DNA of 64,000 nt, taken from assembly GCA_034440635.1 (NCBI GenBank), contig JAOTON010001070.1, positions 1 to 64,000 on the forward strand, written 5' to 3'. This DNA comes from Lepas anatifera. Its lineage: Eukaryota > Arthropoda > Thecostraca > Lepadidae. Below the pieces are notes generated by a model that saw only the letters and a list, made by a program, of their open reading frames with translations, was not told the DNA's origin and made no database searches. Both the position numbers and the translations under genes were made by a program. The stretch's first letter is position 1, and each line of letters begins with the position of its first letter. Positions 44,744 to 55,757 of the stretch are shown piece by piece.

Positions 44744-47335
44744 TCATCGAGGCTCATTATTAAGAATTCTATAATTGCAAAAGAATACTTCTCTGATATA
44801 TTTTTTAAGCACATGTTTGTTTAGAGGAACTTCCGTTATACATTTAAAGGTTGGACAAATAGTTTTGTTCCAAATTTCAGGTGCAGAGCATGCCAGAGCA
44901 AATTTCCTATAATTTGTTGTAGCCTGAGGTATTTCGAAGTGTCTAATCAATCTCGTATTAGTTGTTATGTATTTCTAAAAAGAGACGATATCACATCTGG
45001 CATTGTACCATCCAATACTTTCGACAATATAATAACTTTTTGTTCTGAGACTAGTTAAGGGAATCTAAGTATTTTTAATTTTAGAAACAGTTCATTTGTG
45101 TGGTAATAAAAGGGTTTTTTGTCGATGATTCGAATAGCACGTTTCTGTAATTTGATGATCTTATCGAGAGTGGATTCGTAATTACTAACCCAAACCATTG
45201 CACAATAATTTAGATGGGGCAATATAAAGGCGTTATACAAATGAGTGAGTTCGTGCGATGATAGGAAATACTTGGCTCTGCTCATGATTCCTAAATTTCT
45301 ACTTATAATCAAAGACACATGAAGGATGTGCGAATTCCACTTAAGCTTTTCGTCAATATAAACGCTAAGATACTTTACAGTTTCTTCACGTTTAAGCTGC
45401 ATTCCATTTAGTCTTACATCAAAATTTCTTATGTTAGCGCTAGAATAAAGCTGATAATGAGATTTTGAAGCATTTAGAGACAAACGATTGGACTGAAACC
45501 ATTTTGACACTTCTGGAAGAACTTTATGGATTTTTTTACTGTATACTTCTCACATCATCCCCGAGATTATAATAGCAGTATCATCTGCAAATAAGTAAAA
45601 TCTAGTTTCAATGGACACTCGATACAGATCATTTATGTATATAATAAATAATAGTGGTCCTAGTATTGATCCCTGTGGTATTCCCGTCCTTAATTGTTTT
45701 GCATGAGAGATGACCCCCTTAATTTTAGTCCTCTGAAATCTGTTAGTTAGATATGAAGAAATGATATTATACAATTTTCCCTTAATACCAATGTGATTTA
45801 ATTTTTGCAATAGTATGCCTAGACTAACCGTATCGAATGCTTTTTCAATTCTAAATAAATTCCACATGATGTGTTACCCTTTTCTAAAGATTTTGTTACG
45901 CTGTCGTAAAGATGTACCAGAGGCATGTACGTGCTGTGCTTTTTTCTAAAGCCGAACTAAAATGAATATAAGATGTTATTTTCGATCAAATAATCAGAGA
46001 TATATTGGTATAGTACCCGTTCCAAAATTTTGGAGAAGATGGGTAACAATGAAATGGGTCTATAGTTCGTAAATCTATCTTTTTCACCTGATTTAAATAT
46101 AGGGACCACTACTGCTTCTTTTAACATCTTTGGGAATATACCTTTCTTAAGACATACGTTGAAAAAAATAAGTCAAATTACAAAGACAACTTTTATATGT
46201 ACGATGCAGAATCTTTGTGCTAATTCCATCAATGCCACCACCCACTTGTTTTTAGTGATTTGATGATATTTTCGATCTGTTTTTGGTTTGTTGAAAGTTC
46301 AGCCGTAAATGGTGGGTGTGAGTAATCTTCGAGATATTCTACAGGACTTATGTTCGAAACAGGAATGTCTTTTTCAAGTGTTGATCCAATTGTAGCAAAA
46401 AACAATCGTTAAATCCATTCGCTATGTCATCATCTTTGTGCTCCCTGGAACTATTATCAAAAAAACACAGAGGGATATGATGTACTTTTCACAGTGTTTC
46501 GATTCATAATTTCATCCAAAAGTTTTCACGTTTGTTTTCCATTCCCCCTTATGAGCTTCAAACTCAAAACATGTAGTATTTCCTCTTACTTTCCTTAATA
46601 ATTTTAGTCAGGTAGTTTCTATAAAGTTTATATTTATTTTCATGTTGTCTCAGCACAGGATCATATTCACTATTTGTTTTTTTCCTATTTTTGTGTGAAA
46701 TATACCTATGATACAGTTTGTTCTTATAATTTATAGACGCTAGTATCCCTGGAGAAATCCACGGTTTGATTGGAGTTTTCCTCCTACATGGTTTAAATGA
46801 TTTCGAAAATTTATCAATTCCAGTTTTATAAGTATTTATAAGAACTTCACAAGCCTCATCAGGATCATTGATGTTTTGAAAATTGGCTAATTCCGAAACA
46901 ATATAATCATTGAGTTCTTTTTCTTTGGACCAGTCTAAAGTCTTTATCATAATTGCCGTTTTTGTATTAACTAATCTTTTTTTAAAGTTATATATATATA
47001 TAGGTAAATGATCAGATATATCAGTTACAAGTATACCTGAATGTGCAACTTGATCTGTATTACTGACAAAAAAGACATCCAATAAGGTATAAGAATTTGA
47101 TGCAAACCTAGTTGCCTTTGAGACCAGAGGCAAAAGGTTGTATGATAACATCAGGGTTAGAAACTTACGTGCGTTTTTGTCATCTTTAGTCTTTAATAAA
47201 TCATAGGTGAAGTTCCCTGCCAATACATAGTCATTTTTACACGGATTTATTGAGTCCAAAACCTTTCCAAAATGTTCCAGAAAGCTATTGCTATCCTGGT
47301 TTGGAGGTTTATAAACCTCACCAACCACGAAATGT
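44744..47335 (-). pseudogene. Non-LTR retrotransposon (Jockey/CR1-like), 5'-truncated and frameshifted
   Basis: Minus-strand element. 47328-46564 encodes the C-terminal half of an APE-type endonuclease (DYVLAGNF, TLLDVFFVSN, ISDHLPI) and the following linker. 46560-45870 has RT N-terminal pieces in several frames (an FSKILERVLYQYISDYLIENNI-like stretch near 46000). 45867-45550 holds motif A (EKAFDTVS), TGIPQGSILGPLLFIIYIND and the catalytic FADD. 45510-45055 holds the NRLSLNASKSHY and YCAMVWV..LQKRAIRII C-terminal signature, and 44950-44744 the last C-terminal segment. The endonuclease start is missing, and several frameshifts and stops are present. It belongs to a different family from the 41-kb and 57-kb elements (IPQGS rather than TPEGS). 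Confidence 0.8.
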
Positions 47336-48421
47336 TTCCCATGTTTATCTCCTGCGTTCTCTACTTCTCTACATTAATCCATGCTATCCGACCTGCAGAC
47401 GGGCAATGAAGCCATCCGGTCCCACTCGTCACACCGTTCAGAAATGGCGTCGACTGGTTCAAATATCCCCCGATGGAACACCTCTGGTCCACCTAGATAC
47501 GACCCTCGCGATGCGATTTCGCGCCTCCACAGTCCGTGCCGGCAAGGCAATGCCGTACCTTAAAGTGGGATTTTTAAATGGGATAGCATGCCCTCATCTA
47601 ATCTGTTCAGAATTTCATTTTTCCTAAAACTCATGATTTGCGGTGAACTGGGACGTCTTGAGAGCAGACGCCGGTCCCGCGCCGGTTCCACTTGTTACCG
47701 AACAGCCGCCGGCCATCGTCAGGCTCGCAGGGGAAGAGGAGACGTGAGAGCATTGCGTCGAAAGAGAAACCTGCTCTGCTGCTCCACAACGTGCAAGTTC
47801 TGAGGGAAACGAAACATGAGACCGGGTTTTTTTGGTATGCTAGTTCAGTTTATGGGGACCCCTCTGGGGTGTTTGGCACAGTGCACCCCACCGGGATGAA
47901 ATTGAAGCTCATTTAACCCAGCAACATTTTGGCCGGCGCTTGAAAGTTGTTGACGCGACCAATCGAAAGTAAAAAAAAGATCGTCGGTTCAAAGAAGCCC
48001 CCCCTTGATATTACAGCAGGGCATTATAGATTATTCCACTAGTGATTCTTACCTAGAACAAAGCAACCAGGAGCACTTGCGATGTCCGTTTGTTGTGTTT
48101 TGCCATTGTATTACGTACTGCTGTTGTAATATGCTCTGAAAAATTCAGCATCCTAATTCTGTTGTACATATTTGCTGTCTATGTTCTCCATCGAGTAGCA
48201 AGAGCCGCTCACTAAAAGTACTAAATACTAATTCAAGGGAACAAGAGGTTAATACGTGAATCTCCATGTGCGGATGATGGTAGGTAAAACGAGACGAACA
48301 TTGGCGACATAGCGCTTTCAGTACGATAACCAAACCAGAACACGAAAAAGGCACTGGAGCATATGTCGTGGAAACTCCAGCTGTCAGCGCGGACCACAGC
48401 AGACATCACCCAGCGGCGTAC
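47336..48421. other. Presumed photolyase intron 3 or flank, no exon found
   Basis: The photolyase gene should continue here on the minus strand after 48422, but I find no segment matching the next conserved parts. The plus-strand frame 47250-47627 is open across the end of the non-LTR element and unassigned sequence and has no recognised domain. Confidence 0.4.
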
Positions 48422-51297
48422 CTTTCAGCATGAAGCCATAGTGGCGGATAGTAGCGTCGAGGAACTTGGGCACGAGGCAGAAGCAGACGTGGAGCGGAAG
48501 CTTCACCTTCACAGCCAGCTTCTGAGCAAAGAGCAGCGCCCAGTTGTCTGAAAACAAAAACGAAAATCCGACATTTCTAAAGGTTGTGCATATTTCCTAC
48601 GACCGAAATCGCTACACTAGACTCGAGCTGAATAGATTGCAATCAGCTTCTAGGACTACGGGCTCTTAAGATTGTCAACAACGAAATTTAACAGAAGTGA
48701 CACTTGACTTATCATAAATCACGTTAAAGGGAGGGTGGTACCTTCATAACGTGATTTTAACTGAGATAGCCAAGTTGTAAAGCAAGTCGGAAAACCCGGT
48801 ACTCAATATATAATTTGTCTTGGAACTAGAGATTTCCGTAGAAAAAAGCTAAAACCTACCTGCAACAGGGTCCCAAAACTAGTTTAGCGCTAGGGTGCTG
48901 AGTCTAAAATTAATATTGGGAAATATAGTCAGTGAGTGAAAATTTTCAAAGTTGTGATATTGTGTGTGTCCATTGAAACCCTGATTTAAGCCCTTGTTAA
49001 AAGTTCGAAAATATCTTTATGATTAAAATTTCCTTCTTACCATAACCTTTTATGAGTTCATGTACACCAGGATTATCCACAGGCTCCACTTGAGAAGCGA
49101 GCAGTAAATTTTGTAAAAATAACAACAAAGTGAGTGGAAAATTCGGTTTGTCTGGGTGTCGCCCTCCACCCAGGACCCTGGGATTTGGGACACTGACCTG
49201 CAATGTACCCCTCTTGTACCCCTAGCAGCAGGCCACAGTCATGGCTGTTGGTGTGACGACACATGCTGAAGTCACGATAAGCATCAGCCAATTGAAGCCC
49301 TTGAACCGTTTCAAGTATGGCAGTGATTGCCACACCATGACATCATCCACAGGCTAATATTTATTTCTTTTCCTAGAGGAGTATTTTATAAATCAAAATA
49401 TTCAGCTTATTGTACATTTTTCAGAGAAATCATGAGTGGTTTCATTATTTTCGGCTAAAATTTCGCCTAATTACACTAAATTCCAGGATTCGATCAAGGT
49501 GCCACATTCCCCTTAAGTAATGTACCTGAGGTGCCCCATCGTACGTCTAAGTTCAGAAAAGTACAGGAGGGGTTTACGACTCAATCAAAAGCAGGGCTCC
49601 TTGCAAACTCCTGGGCTACACCCCTGAGTTCAGTTTTTAGTCTTCCAGAAATCCCCACCTTGAACTCGCTGATCCCTGGCCATCCAGTACACGATGCTCC
49701 TCGCTCTCTCCGGAATCTCCTCTGCTCCAAGATTTCTGCATCGCTTTTTGTTGAACTTCCAACCAGAGTGGGAAAACTGAAAGTACAAGATGAAATGAAA
49801 CAAACGGAGAAACTTAAATAAGTAATGCATATGGTTTTGAGGGGCAGCCATCTTTGCTCCATACGATGTTCTTCTTTCTGATATGTAGATTAAAAAAGTT
49901 ACTCGGTATATTATGCTACTAAATGTAACAAAACTCAAGAACGTCAAAGATTCCGCGGCGCTAAGAATTGTAATTATGGATTTAAGCAAGGTTTCTGTCT
50001 CTCTTGCGGGTTTTCGGGGGGGATTCACGCACCAACTGCTATCAGGTTTATTTTCATGCTTCGCAAACTGGTTCTGAGCAAAGTAGAATCACCAATTTTG
50101 TAAAGGAAGCAAATGCAGCTACTGCATGCTGCAGTTCCAGAGGCTCGGAAGACAAAGCAGGCACTAAAACATTCCTGCCTACTGCAGCTGCAGCCACACC
50201 CAGCACCTGAAAATCGTTTGGTTTTCTTAAATGTAACCACACATTTATCAATTATTTTCAACCAGACTAACTACAGTCTAAATAAAGATTTATCGAAAAA
50301 TACTAACGTCATAATCGCAAGCAACATTTCAAGTGTACCTTCCAGGTCTAAGGACATTCATGCTAAAGAAAACAACATAATTATGGATCAGAACGGGAAA
50401 GTAAAGCAACATTAAAAAACCGCTAAGTATATAAAAGAGGGAAAAATAACGTGACACCTCCTCTAAAATGGATCCCAAAAATGGAAACATTCATCATTAA
50501 AAACATAATTTGCTTATCTCAATACATACAATTGGGGAGGGGGACGGGTCATTTGTGGAAGTTAAGTAACATACAGTCATCATGATTAGGCGAAACTTCT
50601 ATGCTCAGATCATCGACTGGAATTCGTAATACCCTACCTATCCCCTGGCTTACGAGGATACCATCCTGGTCAGTCTTAGATGTCTTTGCCTGAACGGACC
50701 AGAGCCAGAAATTCGCTCCCGTCGTCAACAAAGCTGAACATTTTTTCTAGGTTATGCTACGAAAGGCGTTCCCAACTATGGATTAACTCTTATCTCCATT
50801 ATTGTACACGTCATTGGCGGATCTAGGGGGCGGGGGGGCAAAGGGGGCACGTGCCCCCCCGATCGACCCTCGGCGCCCCCTTAAATGATCACGGCGCCCT
50901 CTGAAAGGTCGATGGTGCCCCCTGAAATGTCGCTTCCCACCTCTCCCCCAGGATGCGAAAATCTGCGCCCACCGATAGGATTTGGCGCCCACCTGATAGG
51001 TTTTGCCGGTCAAAAGTGGCGCCCCCTGGTCCGGATGGCGCCCCCGGGGAGGTGCCCCCCCCGATCGGCAATCCTGGATCCGCGTATGGTACACGTAGAA
51101 ATTTTTGGGAATGCCAGGTTCTCGCACAATGAGATACATTTGAAGATTTCACAATTGCATAAGCTACCCAACACATTTGGATATTTATACATTGACTGAA
51201 CAGTCTTGTCACCTACCTCACGTCTCCTTTCATCAACTTGCCGTGCTAACGCTGCGCCCTCGTCCTTCTTGGGTTTCTTGGAAGGCAGCTCGGCCAT
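48422..51297 (-). CDS. Class II CPD photolyase, N-terminal part (three exons)
   Basis: Deoxyribodipyrimidine photolyases repair UV-induced cyclobutane pyrimidine dimers using FADH- and blue light. Three exons fit together. Exon 1, 51297-51217 (27 codons, a Lys-rich start [11 protein letters not shown]), ends at GAG|GTAGGT, phase 0. Exon 2, 49776-49659, begins after TTGTACTTTCAG and contains KFNKKRCR and the hallmark [13 protein letters not shown], ending one base into a codon at CAAG|GTGGGG. Exon 3, 48547-48422, begins after TTTTCAG, completes that codon to Asp and gives [34 protein letters not shown] and GFMLKG, ending AAAG|GTACGC. These are the conserved N-terminal alpha/beta-domain signatures of class II enzymes. 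About 109 residues are visible, where the family has roughly 450-530; later exons, with the FAD-binding domain, were not found to 47.3 kb or beyond. Intron 1 carries a hAT MITE, and intron 2 a TTAA MITE with a second hAT MITE inside. The direct join of exon 1 to exon 2 is inferred from matching phase and spacing. Confidence 0.85.
48724..49516. mobile_element. Short TTAA MITE, copy 2, carrying a nested hAT MITE (photolyase intron 2)
   Basis: TTAA at both ends (48724-48727 and 49513-49516). Its ends are a diverged GGGAGGGTGGTACCTT and AAGGTGCCACATTCCCC. Body landmarks are the same as copies 1 and 3. After removing the nested 330-bp insertion and one 8-bp duplication it is about 455 bp, matching the 434-bp copy at 62391. 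Confidence 0.8.
48866..49195. mobile_element. hAT-like MITE nested in the TTAA MITE
   Basis: A 330-bp element with ends CAGGGTCCCAAA and TTTGGGACACTG (one mismatch in 12). A perfect 8-bp target duplication ACCTGCAA lies at 48858-48865 and 49196-49203. The host MITE has a single ACCTGCAA at the matching place in copy 1, which gives the empty site. Confidence 0.85.
50812..51088. mobile_element. hAT-like MITE in photolyase intron 1
   Basis: A 277-bp element with ends CATTGGCGGATCTAGG and CCTGGATCCGCGTATG. Perfect 8-bp target duplication GTACACGT at 50804-50811 and 51089-51096. Internally it repeats GGCGCCCCCTG/GGTGCCCCC phrases and contains GATCGGCAATCCTGGATCC, shared with the 161-bp element at 13836-13996. 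Confidence 0.9.
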
Positions 51298-51542
51298 CTT
51301 TTCAAATATTCAATTACCCTCCAATTTCCAAGCGATGACTTACGCCCAGGCAATGAGTGACATTATGTGTGATCCAATATGCTGAGAACGAGTTCGTCGG
51401 TTAGTTTCAGCAGGCTTGTTTTTATACACATGCTTATTCACAATTGCTATTCCATGATATTTTGTTCTTACTTTTTTATTTACCGCCTTCAACTCAACGT
51501 AAACACCAACCGCCCTTTCGAAGCAGAGTGAAACCCCTTGTC

Positions 51543-52740
51543 TTAACCCGTCCTCTCGGGTCTTCCGGAGATAAAATTAAAATAATAGTGCCGGCGCGTA
51601 GCGCCGCCGTACTTGGCATGCTTTTTTTAAATTTAATAAATTTTGTTCAAGTTGTTCAAGTTGTTCCTAGTACGGCTGCCGGAGTCGGAGTCTCACTAAA
51701 GTCATCAAGGGACTTGTCACGGAGACCACGACCCCACCACCCGAACGAGCAACTCCCTCAATGGAGGGTCAATTTAGAAGCCAAAGTTTAACGTCCCACA
51801 AAGCACAGGGACGGCCACCCCGCTCAGGTCACCCTCTCATCAGTCAGTTGCCAGCCGACCTGTACGTCGGGTAAACTATTGAGCGCCGGAGCGTCTCCGG
51901 GGAACCGATTCCAAGCCTGGACATGCACTGCCACTGCATGCTTCTGAGCAGCGGGCCGGAGCCCAACGCTCTACCAACTGAGCTACCGGGGCGGCTCATT
52001 TGGTTTCTCTGATCATTTTAAACTTTTGTAAAAATTTTACGGTTGGGTCACTTCAGGCCAGGTCAAGTGACGTCACCTCAAAAAAGTTTAAAATAGCATA
52101 AGTCAGAACTGAGTGGACCTATCAGATTGAATCTCATCACATAATCGGCCCACCGAGTTCCCCAGAACATATTCCGGTATTGTTAATATCAATGACCTGA
52201 GGCCAGGCGAGCTATGACCTCTCCATTGGGAATACATGGAAAATGGTTTCAACTGAATAAGTTAGTAATATATGGTGGTAGAGCGTTTATTTTAACGGCA
52301 TTATGCTTGACTTGCCCTTGAAGTTCTAATTATATACATTTTAACCTAATTTTACTTTGACCTGGCATCAGCTTAGATCAAATCCTATATTTGACCTGAT
52401 TTGACCCAGCAAGGTCATCTTATATATCATTCGATTTGGCTTGCTGCGAGGATTCCAATGATCTAGATTGCTTTGCTCTATATGTACTAATTAAGATTTA
52501 ATGACCGGAAACCTTCATTTACATTCTATCCCTTTGGTGACATGCCTCAACCTCTAGTGACCTTGAATGCCATCTGAAAAAAATTGTTCCATTGTTTTCT
52601 ATAGAAATTTGGATGGGCTGTCTAACGCCGTTTACCGTTTTTCGCTGTCTAGAAAGGTTTTTGTGATCTTGAGGAGGGGCGGGTACCCGCACCCCCTGTC
52701 CAAGCGAAGGTGGCTCAGACGCCGTCAATCTGCGAGTTAA
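51543..52740 (-). mobile_element. Diverged TTAA element, family T5 (T1 relative), with nested SINE
   Basis: TTAA at 51543-51546 and 52737-52740. In reverse orientation it parallels T1: a GGCGGCGCTACGCGCC hairpin near the left (51592-51609), then a TGACCTGAGGCC..ATGACCTCTCCATTGGGAATACATGG core near 52193-52240, a TTTGACCTG..GGTCA block, and a GGGCGGGTACCCGC palindrome with CGAAGGTGGCTCAGAC at the right end. Removing the SINE leaves about 870 bp, close to T1 length. Confidence 0.65.
51670..51998 (-). mobile_element. tRNA-derived SINE nested in the T5 element
   Basis: The minus strand from 51995 reads GCCGCCCCGGTAGCTCAGTTGG, then TAGAGCG, a typical tRNA 5' half with Pol III A box. A degenerate B box follows, then a unique body (GGTGACCTGAGCGGGGTGG..GTGGGACGTTAAA) and a short repeated tail GAACAACTTGAACAACTTG at about 51648-51672. 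It interrupts sequence that is continuous in T1. Non-autonomous; it would depend on a LINE partner. Confidence 0.65.
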
Positions 52741-53305
52741 GGCGCTTACGAAAGAATGAGTGGGCTATTTCACCGTCAGACAACCAGTTTTATACAGCAT
52801 AATTTTATTTCCTTCAAAATTGGCTCATACGGGATTTCAAGATCACGAATTGAATTGGTGACCTTGAATGCAGTGTGCCACCACCACGCAGGGCAACAGA
52901 CACTCTGCCCTGAATAGACACCGTAAAGCTATGTTGATAAGACAGTGCCACCACGGCAATGGATTGCCACCAAGGCAATAGACTGCCACCATGCCATCGT
53001 TGTTGTAGCCCAAGCCAATGGCTTCCGTGGCGAACTCACATTTTCACCCTCAATAACAAAACACAACTCCCCAACCCGGGGCCTAACATAATCACGAAGT
53101 CGACGGCTCCGATATATTTCAGCATCTTCTCGATTATCTCCGAGTCTCGGCCTATCAGCTGTGTAGTGTGATACGACGTGGGCCAAAATATGAAAGCCTG
53201 AAACTAGCATATTTCGGACACGACACCAGGACGTGCAGAACCGACAGGGAGACCGCGCATCGCTGCTGCACCCGCCGCTTCATTCAATCGGATCTCGTGC
53301 TCCCA

Positions 53306-53308
<3 letters not shown>
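52741..53308. other. Unassigned spacer
   Basis: Contains a small run of GCCACCA-type repetition at 52944-52995. No gene recognised. Confidence 0.35.

Positions 53309-53371
<63 letters not shown>
53309..53371. repeat. (TA)n microsatellite abutting the Penelope-like fragment
   Basis: About 31 TA units directly following, on the minus strand, the truncated start of a Penelope-like ORF. Confidence 0.98.
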
Positions 53372-53373
<2 letters not shown>

Positions 53374-54125
53374 GTGTACTTGGGCAATATATCTTCTTTC
53401 AGGCAGATGTTGAAAAGAATAGCGCTTCGAGTTTTTGAGAGTTTTCGGTTGAGTTTCAGTAGCTTGTTGAATATTTTTTTGTCTGGTTTGGTAATGGTGT
53501 TAAGTACTTCTATTATAGTCATAAGTCATTTTTTCCGACGCGTTTCGATTGTATTATACCAATCATTATCAAGGACAACTAACACTCCATTTTTAGTTTG
53601 TTACCTACTGAGGCTAATCTTAGTTTACAAAAAGCGAATATTTTCAAGAAGGAGCAGAGGACAATATCTTTGCAACTTTCACTGAGCAAAACCACAAAGC
53701 ATAGTTTTAACGCATTCATAAATCACAACCATACTAATTACATTCTAATGCATACTATACCACATACTATTCAATCACAGTTCACACACCCCACAGTGCT
53801 AGTGAAATGTGTGTATGTTTCTGTATGTTGAGGTGTGGTTTCTGTCGTGTGATGTGTATGGCTTCATGAATGAACAGGCGGTGATGGTCGTGGGCGGAGT
53901 CGATGATTTTTGTGTTGTCTTTTAGGAGTTTGTGTGTTGGTTTTGTGTGGTGTTTGTGTAGCCAGTGTTCTACGGGGCCTGTGTGGTCTTGTAGGTGCAT
54001 GGTGAGGCGGTGTGATAATGTCGTCGTGGTCGCACCAATGTAGAGTCTATCATGAGGCCTGCAATCCTCATGCGGACATTCAAACTGGTACACTACATTG
54101 GCGCGATATTATACACTACATTGGT
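53372..54125 (-). mobile_element. Penelope-like element fragment: 3' end of one unit joined to the 5' end of the next
   Basis: 54106-53782 (minus) encodes the GIY-YIG endonuclease end of a Penelope-like element: a VVYQFECPHEDC Cys motif, LYIGATTTTLSHRLTMHLQD, then an HHTKP/EAIHI tail to a stop. About 200 bp of non-coding sequence follow, then a hammerhead-like segment (53541-53573), then a new ATG at 53522. The peptide after it (KLLKLNRKLSKTRSAILFNI and LPKYTN) looks like a Penelope ORF start and runs straight into (TA)n. This order, end of ORF, terminal region, start of ORF, is the partial-tandem arrangement usual for Penelope-like elements. The unit is truncated near 54125, close to a 23-bp duplication of AATGTAGTGTA. 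Confidence 0.65.
53536..53576 (-). ncRNA. Degenerate hammerhead-ribozyme-like motif in the Penelope terminal region
   Basis: Minus strand: CTTGATAAT, a stem GATTG..CAATC with loop GTATAATA, then GAAACGCGTCGG. This matches the order CUGANGA, stem II, GAAA of hammerhead ribozymes, which are known in Penelope-like terminal repeats. Two of the invariant core bases differ (the first C and the G before the last A), so activity is doubtful. Confidence 0.3.
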
Positions 54126-54359
54126 CATATTATGGGGAATGAAATATTGTTTAAAAAATCATTAAATAATGTGTTCATAAAATTTGTGTTACGAAGTGCA
54201 GTGAAACAATTTTCGTATATTCAGTGACATTTTTTTCTCTTCTGATCATATTTCATGTTGAAGGTTTGTTGATCAAAATGCTTGATCACGTGGTGATATT
54301 GTTATGAACTTAAATTTTAACAAAATCAATGAAATTAGTTCATTCGTTATCAAATCATC
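54126..54359. other. Spacer between the Penelope fragment and the mariner ORF
   Basis: AT-rich, presumably mariner 5' untranslated sequence. No left terminal inverted repeat matching the right end was found. Confidence 0.35.
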
Positions 54360-55757
54360 ATGAAACCAACAGCTGAAGACAAGTGTCTGATACAGCTTTT
54401 CAGACAACAGAAAAGTGGGGTGCAAAAAGAATCGTGCGAGAATTTCCTAACAAGGCTTGGAGCATAAAAACCGTAAATAACATCATCAAGAAAGTGGACC
54501 ATAGTGGCACAGCAGAAAGAAAACCCGGCAGTGGGAGACCAAGAAGCGCAAGAACCACGGAGAATATCCATGATACGGAAGAATTGATTCTGAGCCAAGA
54601 AGACAACCCTGGGTCGCATCTCTCCCAGCGCGAAACAGGGAGACAGCTTGGCGTGGCTCAAAGTTCTGTGAACAGAATTGTGAAAGGAGACCTCCAGCTG
54701 AAGAAGTTCCGTGTCGAAGAACTTAAGCCGGGTGAGAAGCTAAGGAGAGAAGAGAGCGACGGAACTTTTGCAGCGTTACTCGGACGCCGCCTCACTGCGG
54801 CGTGTCTGCTTCTGTGACGAGAGCGTTTTCACACTGAACAAATGCGTGAACACCCAAAATGACGACCGTGTGTACGGAAGAAATGCAGAATCAAGACGCA
54901 GAGATGTCACACCTGAAAGAATTGAAGTTTCTTCGAGGTCCCATGGGAACCGAGTTATGGTGGGAGGCTGTATCAGCGCGATGGGGAGGACCAACCTGGT
55001 CTTCATCGACTCCGATGTGCGCCTCAACCAGCACACCTATCGAAAAATAATGGATCATCACTACTTCCCCGACATCAGGGAGGTTTGTGGCTCCAACTGG
55101 ACCTTCCAGCAAGACGGCGCCCCATGCCACACGGCCCACTCAGTGGTCGAGTTTCTGGAGCAAGCCTGCCCGGCCTTCGTCGAGCCGGATGCGTGGCCAC
55201 CGAAGAGTCCGGACCTCAACCCTTTGGACTTCTTCGTGTGGAGTGAATTGGAGCGACAAGTGTACCGAGGTCAGAAAATAAGCACCGTCGAAGAGCTCAG
55301 GGCAATGCTGACAGCGTGCTGGAACCAGTTGTCCCAGAGACAGCTTGCCCGAGCAGTAGGTGCCGTCCCCAAGCGACTTGGGAGCTTGGCCTGCGTGGCA
55401 GCTCACGGAGCTCGGTTCGAGCACAAGATTGGCTGAGCAGTGTTCCATTTTGTTGTGTGTTATCTGTTTTATTATTTAGTGCTGGTTCAATTTGGATGTA
55501 ATAAAAAGAAATTTGAATGCAATATTGTTATTTGAAAAGTACAACATGGTGGAAAGCTAACGGGTAATAATGCATCGGTAGCTTGGATTTTTGTTTCATT
55601 CAATTTGGTGACAGTTATTCTAAGATCGTTTCCTGTGTTAAGATTTGAAAACATAAAAGCTCTTTTCAATGGTGCATTCAATTTAATATTCAACCTCACA
55701 AAAAGGAACTTATAGACAGGTAAAGCTTAGGGTGCCTTTTTCTGGATCACCCAGTAT
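54360..55757 (+). pseudogene. Tc1/mariner-superfamily transposase (DD37D type), frameshifted
   Basis: The transposase starts at ATG 54360 (MKPTAEDKCLIQLF), shifts frame near 54400-54405, continues with KWGAKRIVREFPNKAWS, the helix-turn-helix region and a GRPR-type motif (GSGRPRSART), then LSQRETGRQLGVAQSSVNRI. It shifts again near 54770-54815 and ends at 55436. Catalytic residues are in place: first Asp in FCDESVFTLN, second in FQQDGAPCHTAH, third in SPDLNPLDFFVW. 37 residues separate the last two, giving DD37D, as in maT-type mariners. The right terminus is probably CTTTTTCTGGATCACCCAGTA (about 55737-55757). The left terminal repeat is not seen. At least two frameshifts make this copy inactive. 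Confidence 0.85.

Noticed and set aside
49036..49090. Exon-like segment on the minus strand ([15 protein letters not shown]) with good acceptor and GTAAGA donor, between photolyase exons 2 and 3
   Set aside because: It lies wholly inside the 330-bp hAT MITE, and exons 2 and 3 join in perfect phase at a conserved RVQ-DNW boundary without it.
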